This document shows, piece after piece, positions 1-5,869 of a DNA stretch of 6,826 nucleotides. The stretch comes from Chlamydiota bacterium (GTDB lineage: Bacteria; Chlamydiota; Chlamydiia; Chlamydiales; SLFE01), in contig JAAKFL010000098.1 in NCBI GenBank assembly GCA_011065065.1, forward strand, positions 1 to 6,826, read 5' to 3'. The stretch's first letter is position 1. Each line of letters begins with the position of its first letter. Below the pieces are notes generated by a model that searched no databases, was not told where the DNA came from, and saw only the letters and a program-made list of their open reading frames with translations. Position numbers and translations under genes: made by a program.

Positions 1-11
1 GGAGAGTTTTT

Positions 12-356
12 ATGTCTTTTTCAACAGAATACAATCAAGCCATACCAGCAGTGATTACAGATTCTGAAGGAAATTTGCTTGTGCATCACATCCATCCTCC
101 TTTGGAAGAACTCAAGGCAACAGAAAGGAGGGATGCAGAATTAAAAGCCAGTAGCGTTCGTGTTTGTATCAATCAGTTAGTAGGTCTTAAGAAATGTAGT
201 CATTTGGATAGGCATCAAATAGGATATCTTAAAGAAGATATCGCTAAGGAAGCTGTTTGTCTGATGGAATTGGAAAAAATTATAAGGGATGAGCTTCTAC
301 TTGAAGCGCATAAGAAGCTCTCTCTATCAGCCAAACTACTAGACAACCAATCATAA
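12..356 (+). CDS. Hypothetical protein, 114 residues, unrecognised
   Basis: I do not recognise this protein. A GGAG at bases 1-4 lies seven bases before the ATG, a good ribosome binding site that supports both the start and the gene. The product is charged, soluble-looking and probably mostly helical in its second half, where Leu, Glu and Lys dominate (residues about 60-108). It has no signal peptide, no membrane segment and only two or three cysteines, with no metal-binding pattern. Its last 25 codons overlap the 3' end of the minus-strand DUF368 gene, tail to tail. The overlapped part of the DUF368 gene encodes its final membrane helix, so that reading frame is real too. The promoter lies outside the window, and no terminator is evident after the stop. 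A lineage-restricted chlamydial protein is possible but is inference. Confidence 0.6.
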   Translation: MSFSTEYNQAIPAVITDSEGNLLVHHIHPPLEELKATERRDAELKASSVRVCINQLVGLKKCSHLDRHQIGYLKEDIAKEAVCLMELEKIIRDELLLEAHKKLSLSAKLLDNQS

Positions 357-1269
357 AACAGCCGAAGGCCACCATGAATTCAACACTTGCAAGATCCGGA
401 AGGATTGGGAGTTCGGCGATAAGTCGATTGCTGACGTTCTGATATTCCCAAAATGGCCAAACCGTCGGTAAAGCGCCCAACATAAATCCAATCATACATG
501 ACAGCGTCAGGTCGTGATAGTGATTCAAAAACCAACGGATCAATTGTGAAAAGGAGATGGCTCCCACGATAATCCCGCAACCGAGACTAAAAATCATGAG
601 TATAGATTCCCAATGCAACCCTGTTGTGATACGAGCTAACGCTTCAATGATCGCAGGGTAGGCGCCAAAAACCGTTAAGACATAGCTTCCAGATATTCCA
701 GGTAACAACATGGCGCAGACACCTAAAAGCCCACAAAAAAACATCCACGCCAACGTCAATAAAAATGACTCATGCGGAGCGGCCAGATTGAGATGGATCA
801 TGAGGGGAATGATCGTGATCGCTGCCGCGACAAAAACACCGATGGCAAATGAACCATAGATCCCCATATTTCTTTCCTGAATTCTTTGCGAGCAGTGAAA
901 AGAGGAGGCCAAGATCAACCCCATAAAGAGGGCAAACAAGTATCCCCGATAAACAGGGTCATTGAGTAACAGATGAAAAAACGGAGCCAACGAGAATATG
1001 GCGATTCCCATTCCCAAAACAAGAGCTAAAAGATATTGCCAGGCCACGTCTTTAAAGAGTGTTTTCCATTTGCCTTGAATGAGATTCTGGAAGGCTTCAT
1101 AATTGAAAGTACAAAGACTGCGAATGAAGTTTTCGTAAACCCCCATGATTAAAGCCATCGTCCCGCCTGAAACGCCAGGAACCAGATCAGCCGTTCCCAT
1201 GCACAATCCGCTCAAGAATAGCCGCAACCATTCTCGTGGATTACGGGGACGTGGCTTTTGGGAAGACAT
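280..1269 (-). CDS. popT: DUF368 family membrane protein, PopT-type undecaprenyl phosphate translocase
   Basis: This is a 329-residue polytopic inner-membrane protein. The DUF368 hallmarks are visible. Residues 25-37 read GTADLVPGVSGGT. The second, related half carries LPGISGSYVL at 189-198. This two-fold repeat of a PGxSG re-entrant motif is typical of the family. About eight hydrophobic stretches follow a basic N-terminus (KPRPRNPREW). Established knowledge: DUF368 proteins (PopT) and DedA proteins (UptA) return undecaprenyl phosphate across the inner membrane for reuse in peptidoglycan and other envelope polymers. The start ATG shares its A with the stop of the upstream rodZ-like gene (TAATG), with a GAGG-like site inside that gene, so translation is probably coupled. 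The last 25 codons overlap the opposite gene at 12-356. The family assignment is firm; the transport role here is inferred from it. Confidence 0.9.
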   Translation of the reverse strand: MSSQKPRPRNPREWLRLFLSGLCMGTADLVPGVSGGTMALIMGVYENFIRSLCTFNYEAFQNLIQGKWKTLFKDVAWQYLLALVLGMGIAIFSLAPFFHLLLNDPVYRGYLFALFMGLILASSFHCSQRIQERNMGIYGSFAIGVFVAAAITIIPLMIHLNLAAPHESFLLTLAWMFFCGLLGVCAMLLPGISGSYVLTVFGAYPAIIEALARITTGLHWESILMIFSLGCGIIVGAISFSQLIRWFLNHYHDLTLSCMIGFMLGALPTVWPFWEYQNVSNRLIAELPILPDLASVEFMVAFGCFMIGCLVVWLIERASYALQVEAHPL

Positions 1270-1673
1270 TAGAGGACCTCAAAATAACGAGCCACAAAAT
1301 AGGCTACTACTAATATTCCTCCAAATGCAGCCAACAAAACGGAATTCGGTAACCATTTCACTCCGGAACCAGGAGATCCCCTCTTCTCAACAGTCCCAAT
1401 TCCGTATGAGAATTCTAGATCCCCTTTTACTTGAAATAATTCCATGTTCTCGCGCACCATCTTCTCACCATCAAGCCCCAAAAACTTCGCATATTGACGG
1501 AGGAATCCCTGAGCGTAAACAGGGGAGATCAGACGTTCCATCTCGCCTTCTTCCAAGGCATTTAAATGGCTCATTTGAATCGAGGTGGCATTCTGAGCTT
1601 CCTTCAAGGAGATATTTAACTCATTTCGTTTTTGTTTTAATTCATCACCTAAAGATTTAAAATCTTGCTTCAT
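1269..1673 (-). CDS. rodZ: Short RodZ-like protein: HTH domain plus one membrane helix
   Basis: This 134-residue protein has an N-terminal helix-turn-helix fold of the RodZ type (about residues 5-75). It includes LGDELKQKRNELNISLKEAQ near the start and SPVYAQGFLRQYAKFLGLD at 50-68. Aromatics Y53 and F57 sit in the helix by which RodZ contacts MreB in other bacteria. A basic linker (KRGSPGSGVKW) leads to one membrane helix at about 110-130, and only a few residues follow. The periplasmic beta domain of E. coli RodZ is absent, as in chlamydial CT009, a reported RodZ homologue that binds MreB. The expected role is to anchor MreB to the inner membrane at the division site. AAAGGG lies seven bases before the ATG. 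The gene overlaps the downstream DUF368 gene by one base, so the two form an operon. A DNA-binding regulator is less likely because of the C-terminal membrane anchor. Confidence 0.85.
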   Translation of the reverse strand: MKQDFKSLGDELKQKRNELNISLKEAQNATSIQMSHLNALEEGEMERLISPVYAQGFLRQYAKFLGLDGEKMVRENMELFQVKGDLEFSYGIGTVEKRGSPGSGVKWLPNSVLLAAFGGILVVAYFVARYFEVL

Positions 1674-1711
1674 CCTTTGTCCCTTTAAATTTGACAGCTG
1701 TTCAATATTGA

Positions 1712-1741
1712 ATTATACAATATTTTCTCTTTATCAGCTAA
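1712..1741 (-). promoter_or_regulatory. Candidate promoter for rodZ-popT
   Basis: Read on the minus strand, a perfect TATAAT occupies 1717-1712, with TTAGCT at 1741-1736 as a weak -35 box (three of six consensus positions, 18-base spacer). The box lies about 40 bases before the rodZ ATG, and the surroundings are very A+T rich. The -10 match is good; the -35 is poor. Confidence 0.4.
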
Positions 1742-1796
1742 CAATTAAGTCATGTCTTGGCTTGCCTTTACATTTATACATATCTTCTGGTTGACG

Positions 1797-1903
1797 AAAA
1801 AAAGACAGGATTAACAGGATCGTAAACGACAGGATAGACAGGATACTTCTCCTACATCCTGTTTATCCTGTCGTTTACGATCCTGTTAATCCTGTCTTTT
1901 TTT
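1797..1903. repeat. Long inverted repeat made of ACAGGAT motifs
   Basis: The arms are 1797-1844 and 1856-1903, 48 bases each, around an 11-base loop (1845-1855). Only one pair is not Watson-Crick (G1837 with T1863), and it would be a G-U wobble in RNA. The outer ends are A7 and T7. Each arm carries a tandem of two 17-base units (left arm 1804-1820 and 1828-1844) that share GACAGGAT and ACAGGAT and are separated by CGTAAAC. This looks like an intergenic dispersed repeat of the REP or MITE kind, since no coding capacity is present. The T7 end could also terminate transcription from either side, but the nearest promoters point away from it. Confidence 0.9.
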
Positions 1904-1961
1904 ATCTATTCCGGCGAAGGCAAGGCTTCGCACTCCTAAATGTTGTAAAGTAAAAATTTTA

Positions 1962-1990
1962 TTTACATGTTAAATCGGACCGATTAAAGT
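1962..1990 (+). promoter_or_regulatory. Candidate promoter of the exonuclease gene with a spacer operator
   Basis: TTTACA (1962-1967, five of six consensus positions) and TAAAGT (1985-1990, four of six) are separated by exactly 17 bases. Within the spacer, and touching the -10 box, is a perfect 13-base dyad, AATCGG-A-CCGATT (1973-1985), a plausible repressor site. Transcription would begin near 1997, about 40 bases before the ATG. The boxes are moderate, so this is a candidate only. Confidence 0.4.
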
Positions 1991-2026
1991 CCGAGACTTC
2001 GAGACTCAAACAGTTTTCATGTAACC

Positions 2027-2033
2027 AGGAGGT
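2027..2033 (+). promoter_or_regulatory. Consensus Shine-Dalgarno of the exonuclease gene
   Basis: AGGAGGT, a full match to the 16S anti-Shine-Dalgarno, ends five bases before the ATG at 2038. It fixes the start of the long exonuclease gene and suggests efficient translation. It is clearly stronger than the sites before lolE or rpmG. Confidence 0.85.
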
Positions 2034-2037
2034 TCCT

Positions 2038-4119
2038 ATGAATGTCATCTCAATATATCTTGATACAGAAACAAAACCTGGATATGGGGGCGACTGGGAA
2101 ATTGAAGAACTCGGCTGCTATGATCCGAGTCGTACTGAAGAGTCACTTAAGTCATGGAAAATTAGAACGCTTGCAAATGATACAGTAACACCCACATTCC
2201 CTGAAGTTTTTAAGAAAGCCGTTTCTTGGATAGAAAGATATAAGAACGAAGAGGATACAATTTTGTTAGTCTGTCATAATCGATTTGATATAAATGTCAT
2301 AAAAAATACTTGTTCACGATTTACTCTGTCTTTCCCTTCCCATTGGAAAACATTTGATACGGTACCTCTATTTCGTCGAGTGATTCCCACAAGAATGCAT
2401 AAATTGCAGTATTTGAGACTTATCGCTGGTGTGAAGGCTTGGGTACAGCATCGCGCCGATGAGGATGCGAAAGGTTTACATAGCGTTCTTGCAAAAGTTT
2501 GTGACACTCAAACAATATTTAAATCATGCCAAAATGAGTCAACGAGTCTTGATATTGTTTCCAAAAGAATTCTTTCACAAAGAAAAGTCATTCCGATCTT
2601 TTACGATTTTACGCTTTCTCGTTACATGAAAAAGGAAAAATTTGAGGATTATCCCGAGACCAATTCTTACCCTAAGATTCTTAAAATTGATGGCTATTGT
2701 CCTTACCGCTCTGATAACCAAAGATTTTCTACGTTCATAAACCCAGGTGATGATGTGGAAATCGATCCTGAATATTCTCAAGGAATTCAAAAAGAAGATC
2801 TTGAGGGACAACCAACTTTTAGAAAAGCTATATCCCGGTTTCGAAAATGGAGTCAAGGATGTCTTGAGGGGCATGTTATTGGAAAAGTCGCACATGTAGC
2901 CTACAATAATTTTAAGCTTCATAACAAAATTTTGGATCTTGAATGTGAAACACATTTCGGTTGTAAATACGATGACGTGATTCTTAATAACGAGGATCTG
3001 ATACACAAGAATGTTGTTCATTTTGATTTGAGTTATTTCAAAAGTTGTCTCGTTCATGGATTTCCTCGTAAATCGATTTGGGAAAAGGGAAAAGATAAGG
3101 TGTTTGATGATGTTCTCGAGTATTTCAAAATTCCTACCGATGGTGATTGCCTTGATAAGACCCATCAACTTTATGAAGCGATGATCGGTTCGGCAGATCG
3201 TCATGCCGTAGGAAATGCATTGCTTCAAAAGCCCAACATTAAAGCGGTTGCGGAGGTCGTTAAGCCTCATTTTGTTCCCCGTCCGACAGTTCCCTATCCG
3301 ATTTTTGCTGATACAGAAACAACTGGACTTCCCCCTAAAAGAGGGGAAAAGGGGGATTGGCCTAGAATAGTGCAAGTTGCGGGGTTTGCTCCTCTTAAAA
3401 AAAAGGAAAATCAGTGGTTCAAATCAAGTGTCAATCCGGGGATTCTAATTCCGGCCGAAGCGACTGATATACATGGTATTACTGATGCTGATGTGAAAGA
3501 TGCTCACAACTGGTCAAAGATTGGCAGTGATTACTATGATTGGGCTCTTGATGGCGTGAAAGCTTGGATGAAACCAGTCTTTATTTTTCATAATGCCAAT
3601 TTCGACTGGTATGTCATCGCTAGGGAAAATAAACGGATGTCAGTAACAACTCGGTCAGATATGAAATTCTTTTGTACATACCAATTGTCACGAGTTTTGC
3701 GAGGTGGAACATATGGTCATAAACTTGAAAATCTTGCTGAGGCCTTCGGTATTGATCATCAGGAAGCTCATGACGCCAAGGGAGATGTAGCCACAACATT
3801 CGAAGTGTTCAAAAAATTGATCGAACCATTAAGTCCTGACGAAGCCTACAATGCGATACACCTTAGGGAAAATCCAAGATCATCGAAAGAAGTAGCCCAT
3901 AAGATACAAGAGGCTTTAGAAGGTGACGGCACTCAAATAGTCAGCATTACGAGTGGAAAACGGGTGGTCAGCAAGCGTCCACGGGATGAGGGCTGCTCGA
4001 CCGATCCTGCTCAAAAAAAGAAGGCGCGGACGAAAAAAAGTCAGGAACCATCAAAACGTGCTGCTTCAGAGGTAAAACTAAGAAGAAGCGCTAGACTTAA
4101 GAAAAAACGCACTGTTTAA
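2038..4119 (+). CDS. Protein with three tandem DnaQ-like DEDDh exonuclease domains (middle one degenerate) and a basic tail
   Basis: This 693-residue protein appears to carry three copies of the DnaQ/RNase T fold. Domain A (about 1-160) has D9 and E11 in LDTET, D84 in HNRFD, and H138 with D143 in HRADEDA: a complete DEDDh set. Domain C (about 415-598) is the most canonical, with D425 and E427 in ADTETTG, the family motif WPRIVQVA, D523 in HNANFD, and H578 with D583 in HDAKGD. Domain B (about 183-400) keeps the pattern but not the chemistry: D190 is followed by T192 instead of Glu, K293 replaces the second Asp (YNNFK), and R388 and N393 replace the final His and Asp (RHAVGNA). It is probably structural or substrate-binding. 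The tail (641-693) holds 21 Lys/Arg and 5 acidic residues. The expected activity is metal-dependent 3'-5' removal of nucleotides from DNA or RNA; the substrate is unknown. There is no signal peptide and no membrane segment. The gene is A+T rich compared with its neighbours and has its own promoter and terminator signals. Confidence 0.85.
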   Translation: MNVISIYLDTETKPGYGGDWEIEELGCYDPSRTEESLKSWKIRTLANDTVTPTFPEVFKKAVSWIERYKNEEDTILLVCHNRFDINVIKNTCSRFTLSFPSHWKTFDTVPLFRRVIPTRMHKLQYLRLIAGVKAWVQHRADEDAKGLHSVLAKVCDTQTIFKSCQNESTSLDIVSKRILSQRKVIPIFYDFTLSRYMKKEKFEDYPETNSYPKILKIDGYCPYRSDNQRFSTFINPGDDVEIDPEYSQGIQKEDLEGQPTFRKAISRFRKWSQGCLEGHVIGKVAHVAYNNFKLHNKILDLECETHFGCKYDDVILNNEDLIHKNVVHFDLSYFKSCLVHGFPRKSIWEKGKDKVFDDVLEYFKIPTDGDCLDKTHQLYEAMIGSADRHAVGNALLQKPNIKAVAEVVKPHFVPRPTVPYPIFADTETTGLPPKRGEKGDWPRIVQVAGFAPLKKKENQWFKSSVNPGILIPAEATDIHGITDADVKDAHNWSKIGSDYYDWALDGVKAWMKPVFIFHNANFDWYVIARENKRMSVTTRSDMKFFCTYQLSRVLRGGTYGHKLENLAEAFGIDHQEAHDAKGDVATTFEVFKKLIEPLSPDEAYNAIHLRENPRSSKEVAHKIQEALEGDGTQIVSITSGKRVVSKRPRDEGCSTDPAQKKKARTKKSQEPSKRAASEVKLRRSARLKKKRTV

Positions 4120-4130
4120 AATATTTAATT

Positions 4131-4172
4131 GATAAAGGGAGTGGGGAACTAGCTTCCTATTCCCTTATCCTT
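4131..4172 (+). terminator. Candidate terminator after the exonuclease gene
   Basis: GATAAAGGGA (4131-4140) pairs with TCCCTTATC (4161-4169) with one bulged A, and GGAA/TTCC inside the loop adds a few pairs. It begins 12 bases after the stop codon. Only a weak T-rich run (TTGAATTTTA) follows, so a rho-independent terminator is plausible but not strong. Confidence 0.5.
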
Positions 4173-4199
4173 GAATTTTATCGCTCTTTACAGTATTAT
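4171..4199 (+). promoter_or_regulatory. Candidate promoter of rpmG-lolE-lolD
   Basis: TTGAAT (4171-4176) and TATTAT (4194-4199) are 17 bases apart and match the major sigma factor consensus at four and five of six positions. The predicted transcription start, near 4206, is about 35 bases before the rpmG ATG. It sits directly behind the terminator-like hairpin, as expected for a separate transcription unit. Confidence 0.55.
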
Positions 4200-4240
4200 A
4201 GTATTTTTCTAACAACCTAATAAATTGGGGTAAATTCAAA

Positions 4241-4399
4241 ATGGCTAAGAAACGTGAAAATATTACTTTGAAAAGCTCTAAAAGTAATCACACCTATCAT
4301 ACAGTGAAGAACAAAACGAATTCACCAGATCGAATTGAGCTTAAGAAATATGATCCAAATGTTCGGGAACACGTCCCTTATAAAGAATCTAAGAAATAG
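4241..4399 (+). CDS. rpmG: 50S ribosomal protein L33
   Basis: This 52-residue protein begins MAKKRENITLKSS and contains the L33 signature: TVKNK at 21-25, then RIELKKYDPNVREHV (31-45) and a YKE ending. It is a small basic component of the large ribosomal subunit near the E site. It has no cysteines, so it is the zinc-free (C-minus) form, and its length is normal. GGGG at 4227-4230 is a modest ribosome binding site. The lolE gene starts 12 bases after its stop, so the two are probably co-transcribed. From memory, L33 followed by lolE and lolD is the order in Chlamydia (CT150-CT152), which makes this a useful taxonomic marker. Confidence 0.95.
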   Translation: MAKKRENITLKSSKSNHTYHTVKNKTNSPDRIELKKYDPNVREHVPYKESKK

Positions 4400-4411
4400 A
4401 GTCCTTGGCTA

Positions 4412-5869
4412 ATGTTTGAATTTTCAGTTGCATGTAAATATTTGATCCCGCGTTGGCGGCAATTGTCAGTCTCAATCATTAGCATGATTTCCATTCTGGT
4501 GATCTCTCTTGTTGTCTGGCTGATTCTGGTCTTTTTTTCTGTGACGAATGGTCTTGAAAAAAACTGGGTTGAAAAGCTGCTTGCATTGACGGCACCGGTT
4601 CGGATAACACCGACTCAGGAATACTTTGACTCTTATTACTATCAAATCGACAGCATCAGTGAAGCTTCTGATTATTCGTATAAATCGCTACGTGAAAAAG
4701 TTAAGAGTCCTCAATCGGATCCCTATCAATCAGACTTTGATGAAGAGATCCCGATGAATTGGTCTTTTGCGGATGAGAATGCTAACGGGGAGTTAAAAGA
4801 CATTGTACAATTGGCTTTTCAATCGGCAGAGGGTTTGGAGGAAACGGGATTATCGGTCAGTTGTTTTGAAACTTCGGTGGGGAATTTGCAACTTCAGCTG
4901 ATCCGTAAAGGAGCTCAATCTCAACTCAATCAATCTGCTTATCTGAATTCATTTGATCCTCAGAACCAAGACTTAAAAAAGACTCTGCTGTCTGGGTCAT
5001 TTGAGGGGGAGATTCCTTCAATAGGTGGAACTGATGGGATTCTTCTTCCGAAGAATTTTCAGGAAGCGGGAGTCCTTGCGGGGGACAGGGGAGTTCTCAG
5101 CTATCATATCCCGACAACCTCATCGATGCAGGAACAGCGGATCCCCGTTTATGTGGCGGGCTTTTACGATCAGGGTGTGATCCCGATTGGCGGAAGATTT
5201 GTTTGGGTCAATCCCGATGTGATCTCCATGGTCAGCTCAGCATTTGATGTGAGCGGCGGGACCACCGCGACAGGAATTAATGTGCGGTTTGATGATTTTG
5301 AACGGGCAGGAGTTGTCAAGGCCGAGCTTGAAAAACGTCTTGAAGACGAAGGTATCGCTTCTTACTGGAAAGTGGAAACTTTCCGGGAGTTTGCTTTTAC
5401 AAAAGATCTGTTGCAACAACTGCGTAGCCAAAAGAATTTATTTAGCATCATTTCGATTGTCATCATCATTATCGCTTGTTCGAATATTATTAGCATGTTG
5501 ATTATCTTGGTCAATGACAAGAAGATGGAAATTGGGATTTTGAGATCAATGGGAGCTTCGTCAAAAAGTATCGCAGCCATCTTTGGATTTTGCGGAGTCA
5601 TCATGGGGTTATTAGGGAGTTTAATCGGAATTGCCTTAGCCGTCGTCACACTTCAGAATATTCACTTGTTGATTGATTTCATCAGCTACGTGCAGGGACA
5701 CGAGCTCTTAAACGCCCGCTTTTTTGGTGACGTGATTCCCAATCAGATTAACGGTGAAGCGTTAACCTTTGTATTGGTCGCGACAGTCTTGATTTCATTG
5801 ATTTCTGGCATTATCCCAGCGGTGAAAGCCAGCATGATGAAACCATCCGATATTTTGAGGTCAGAATGA
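4412..5869 (+). CDS. lolE: LolC/LolE-family lipoprotein-releasing ABC transporter permease
   Basis: This 485-residue inner-membrane protein has the MacB/FtsX-type topology: one membrane helix near the N-terminus (about 19-44), a large periplasmic domain (45-340), then three helices (about 343-367, 386-415 and 449-471). Between helices 2 and 3, KKMEIGILRSMGAS (370-383) is the cytoplasmic coupling segment that contacts the ATPase. The start MFEFSVACKYL fits the conserved LolC/E beginning even though no clear Shine-Dalgarno precedes it, so translation is probably coupled to rpmG. LolCDE extracts mature lipoproteins from the inner membrane and passes them to LolA. The protein is longer than the roughly 400-residue E. 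coli LolC/E, partly because of a Tyr/Ser/Asp-rich stretch at about 70-125. Only one permease gene is present here, so it may act as a homodimer or pair with a distant partner. The last four bases overlap lolD (ATGA). Confidence 0.88.
   Translation: MFEFSVACKYLIPRWRQLSVSIISMISILVISLVVWLILVFFSVTNGLEKNWVEKLLALTAPVRITPTQEYFDSYYYQIDSISEASDYSYKSLREKVKSPQSDPYQSDFDEEIPMNWSFADENANGELKDIVQLAFQSAEGLEETGLSVSCFETSVGNLQLQLIRKGAQSQLNQSAYLNSFDPQNQDLKKTLLSGSFEGEIPSIGGTDGILLPKNFQEAGVLAGDRGVLSYHIPTTSSMQEQRIPVYVAGFYDQGVIPIGGRFVWVNPDVISMVSSAFDVSGGTTATGINVRFDDFERAGVVKAELEKRLEDEGIASYWKVETFREFAFTKDLLQQLRSQKNLFSIISIVIIIIACSNIISMLIILVNDKKMEIGILRSMGASSKSIAAIFGFCGVIMGLLGSLIGIALAVVTLQNIHLLIDFISYVQGHELLNARFFGDVIPNQINGEALTFVLVATVLISLISGIIPAVKASMMKPSDILRSE

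Larger units (their letters stand above)
1674..2037. other. 364-base divergent intergenic region
   Basis: No credible gene is present between the divergent rodZ and exonuclease genes. From left to right it holds the rodZ ribosome binding site and TATAAT box (to about 1741), a 48-bp-arm inverted repeat (1797-1903), a short hairpin GCGAAG/CTTCGC (1914-1919 with 1926-1931), a candidate plus-strand promoter with a spacer dyad (1962-1990), a GAGACT direct repeat (1993-1998 and 2001-2006), and a strong Shine-Dalgarno at 2027-2032. The long hairpin lies outside both predicted transcripts. Confidence 0.8.

Noticed and set aside
1145..1660. Plus-strand open frame antisense to rodZ and the start of popT (171 codons)
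   Set aside because: The translation is rich in Arg, Pro and Ser with no domain, while both opposing genes have firm family matches.
1752..1814. 20-codon hydrophobic small frame starting at ATG 1752
   Set aside because: It has no Shine-Dalgarno and no promoter, and it ends inside the ACAGGAT inverted repeat.
1797..1903. Possible CRISPR-like array from the repeated GACAGGAT units
   Set aside because: The units are too short, the gaps between them are only 7 and 11 bases, and the whole is explained by two complementary arms.
3331..3355. CCCCCTAAAAG...AGGGGAAAAGGGGG tract resembling an in-frame palindromic repeat insertion
   Set aside because: It encodes the loop between DTETTGLP and WPRIVQ, which has a comparable length in ordinary DnaQ-family proteins, so no insertion is needed.
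2575..3375. Long open frame on the minus strand inside the exonuclease gene (266 codons)
   Set aside because: It is antisense to clear DnaQ motifs, its product has no recognisable domain, and it has no convincing ribosome binding site. It follows from the base composition of the real gene.
5362..5649. Minus-strand open frame within lolE (95 codons)
   Set aside because: It is antisense to the conserved membrane helices and coupling segment of lolE; its Met/Ile-rich product is a composition shadow.
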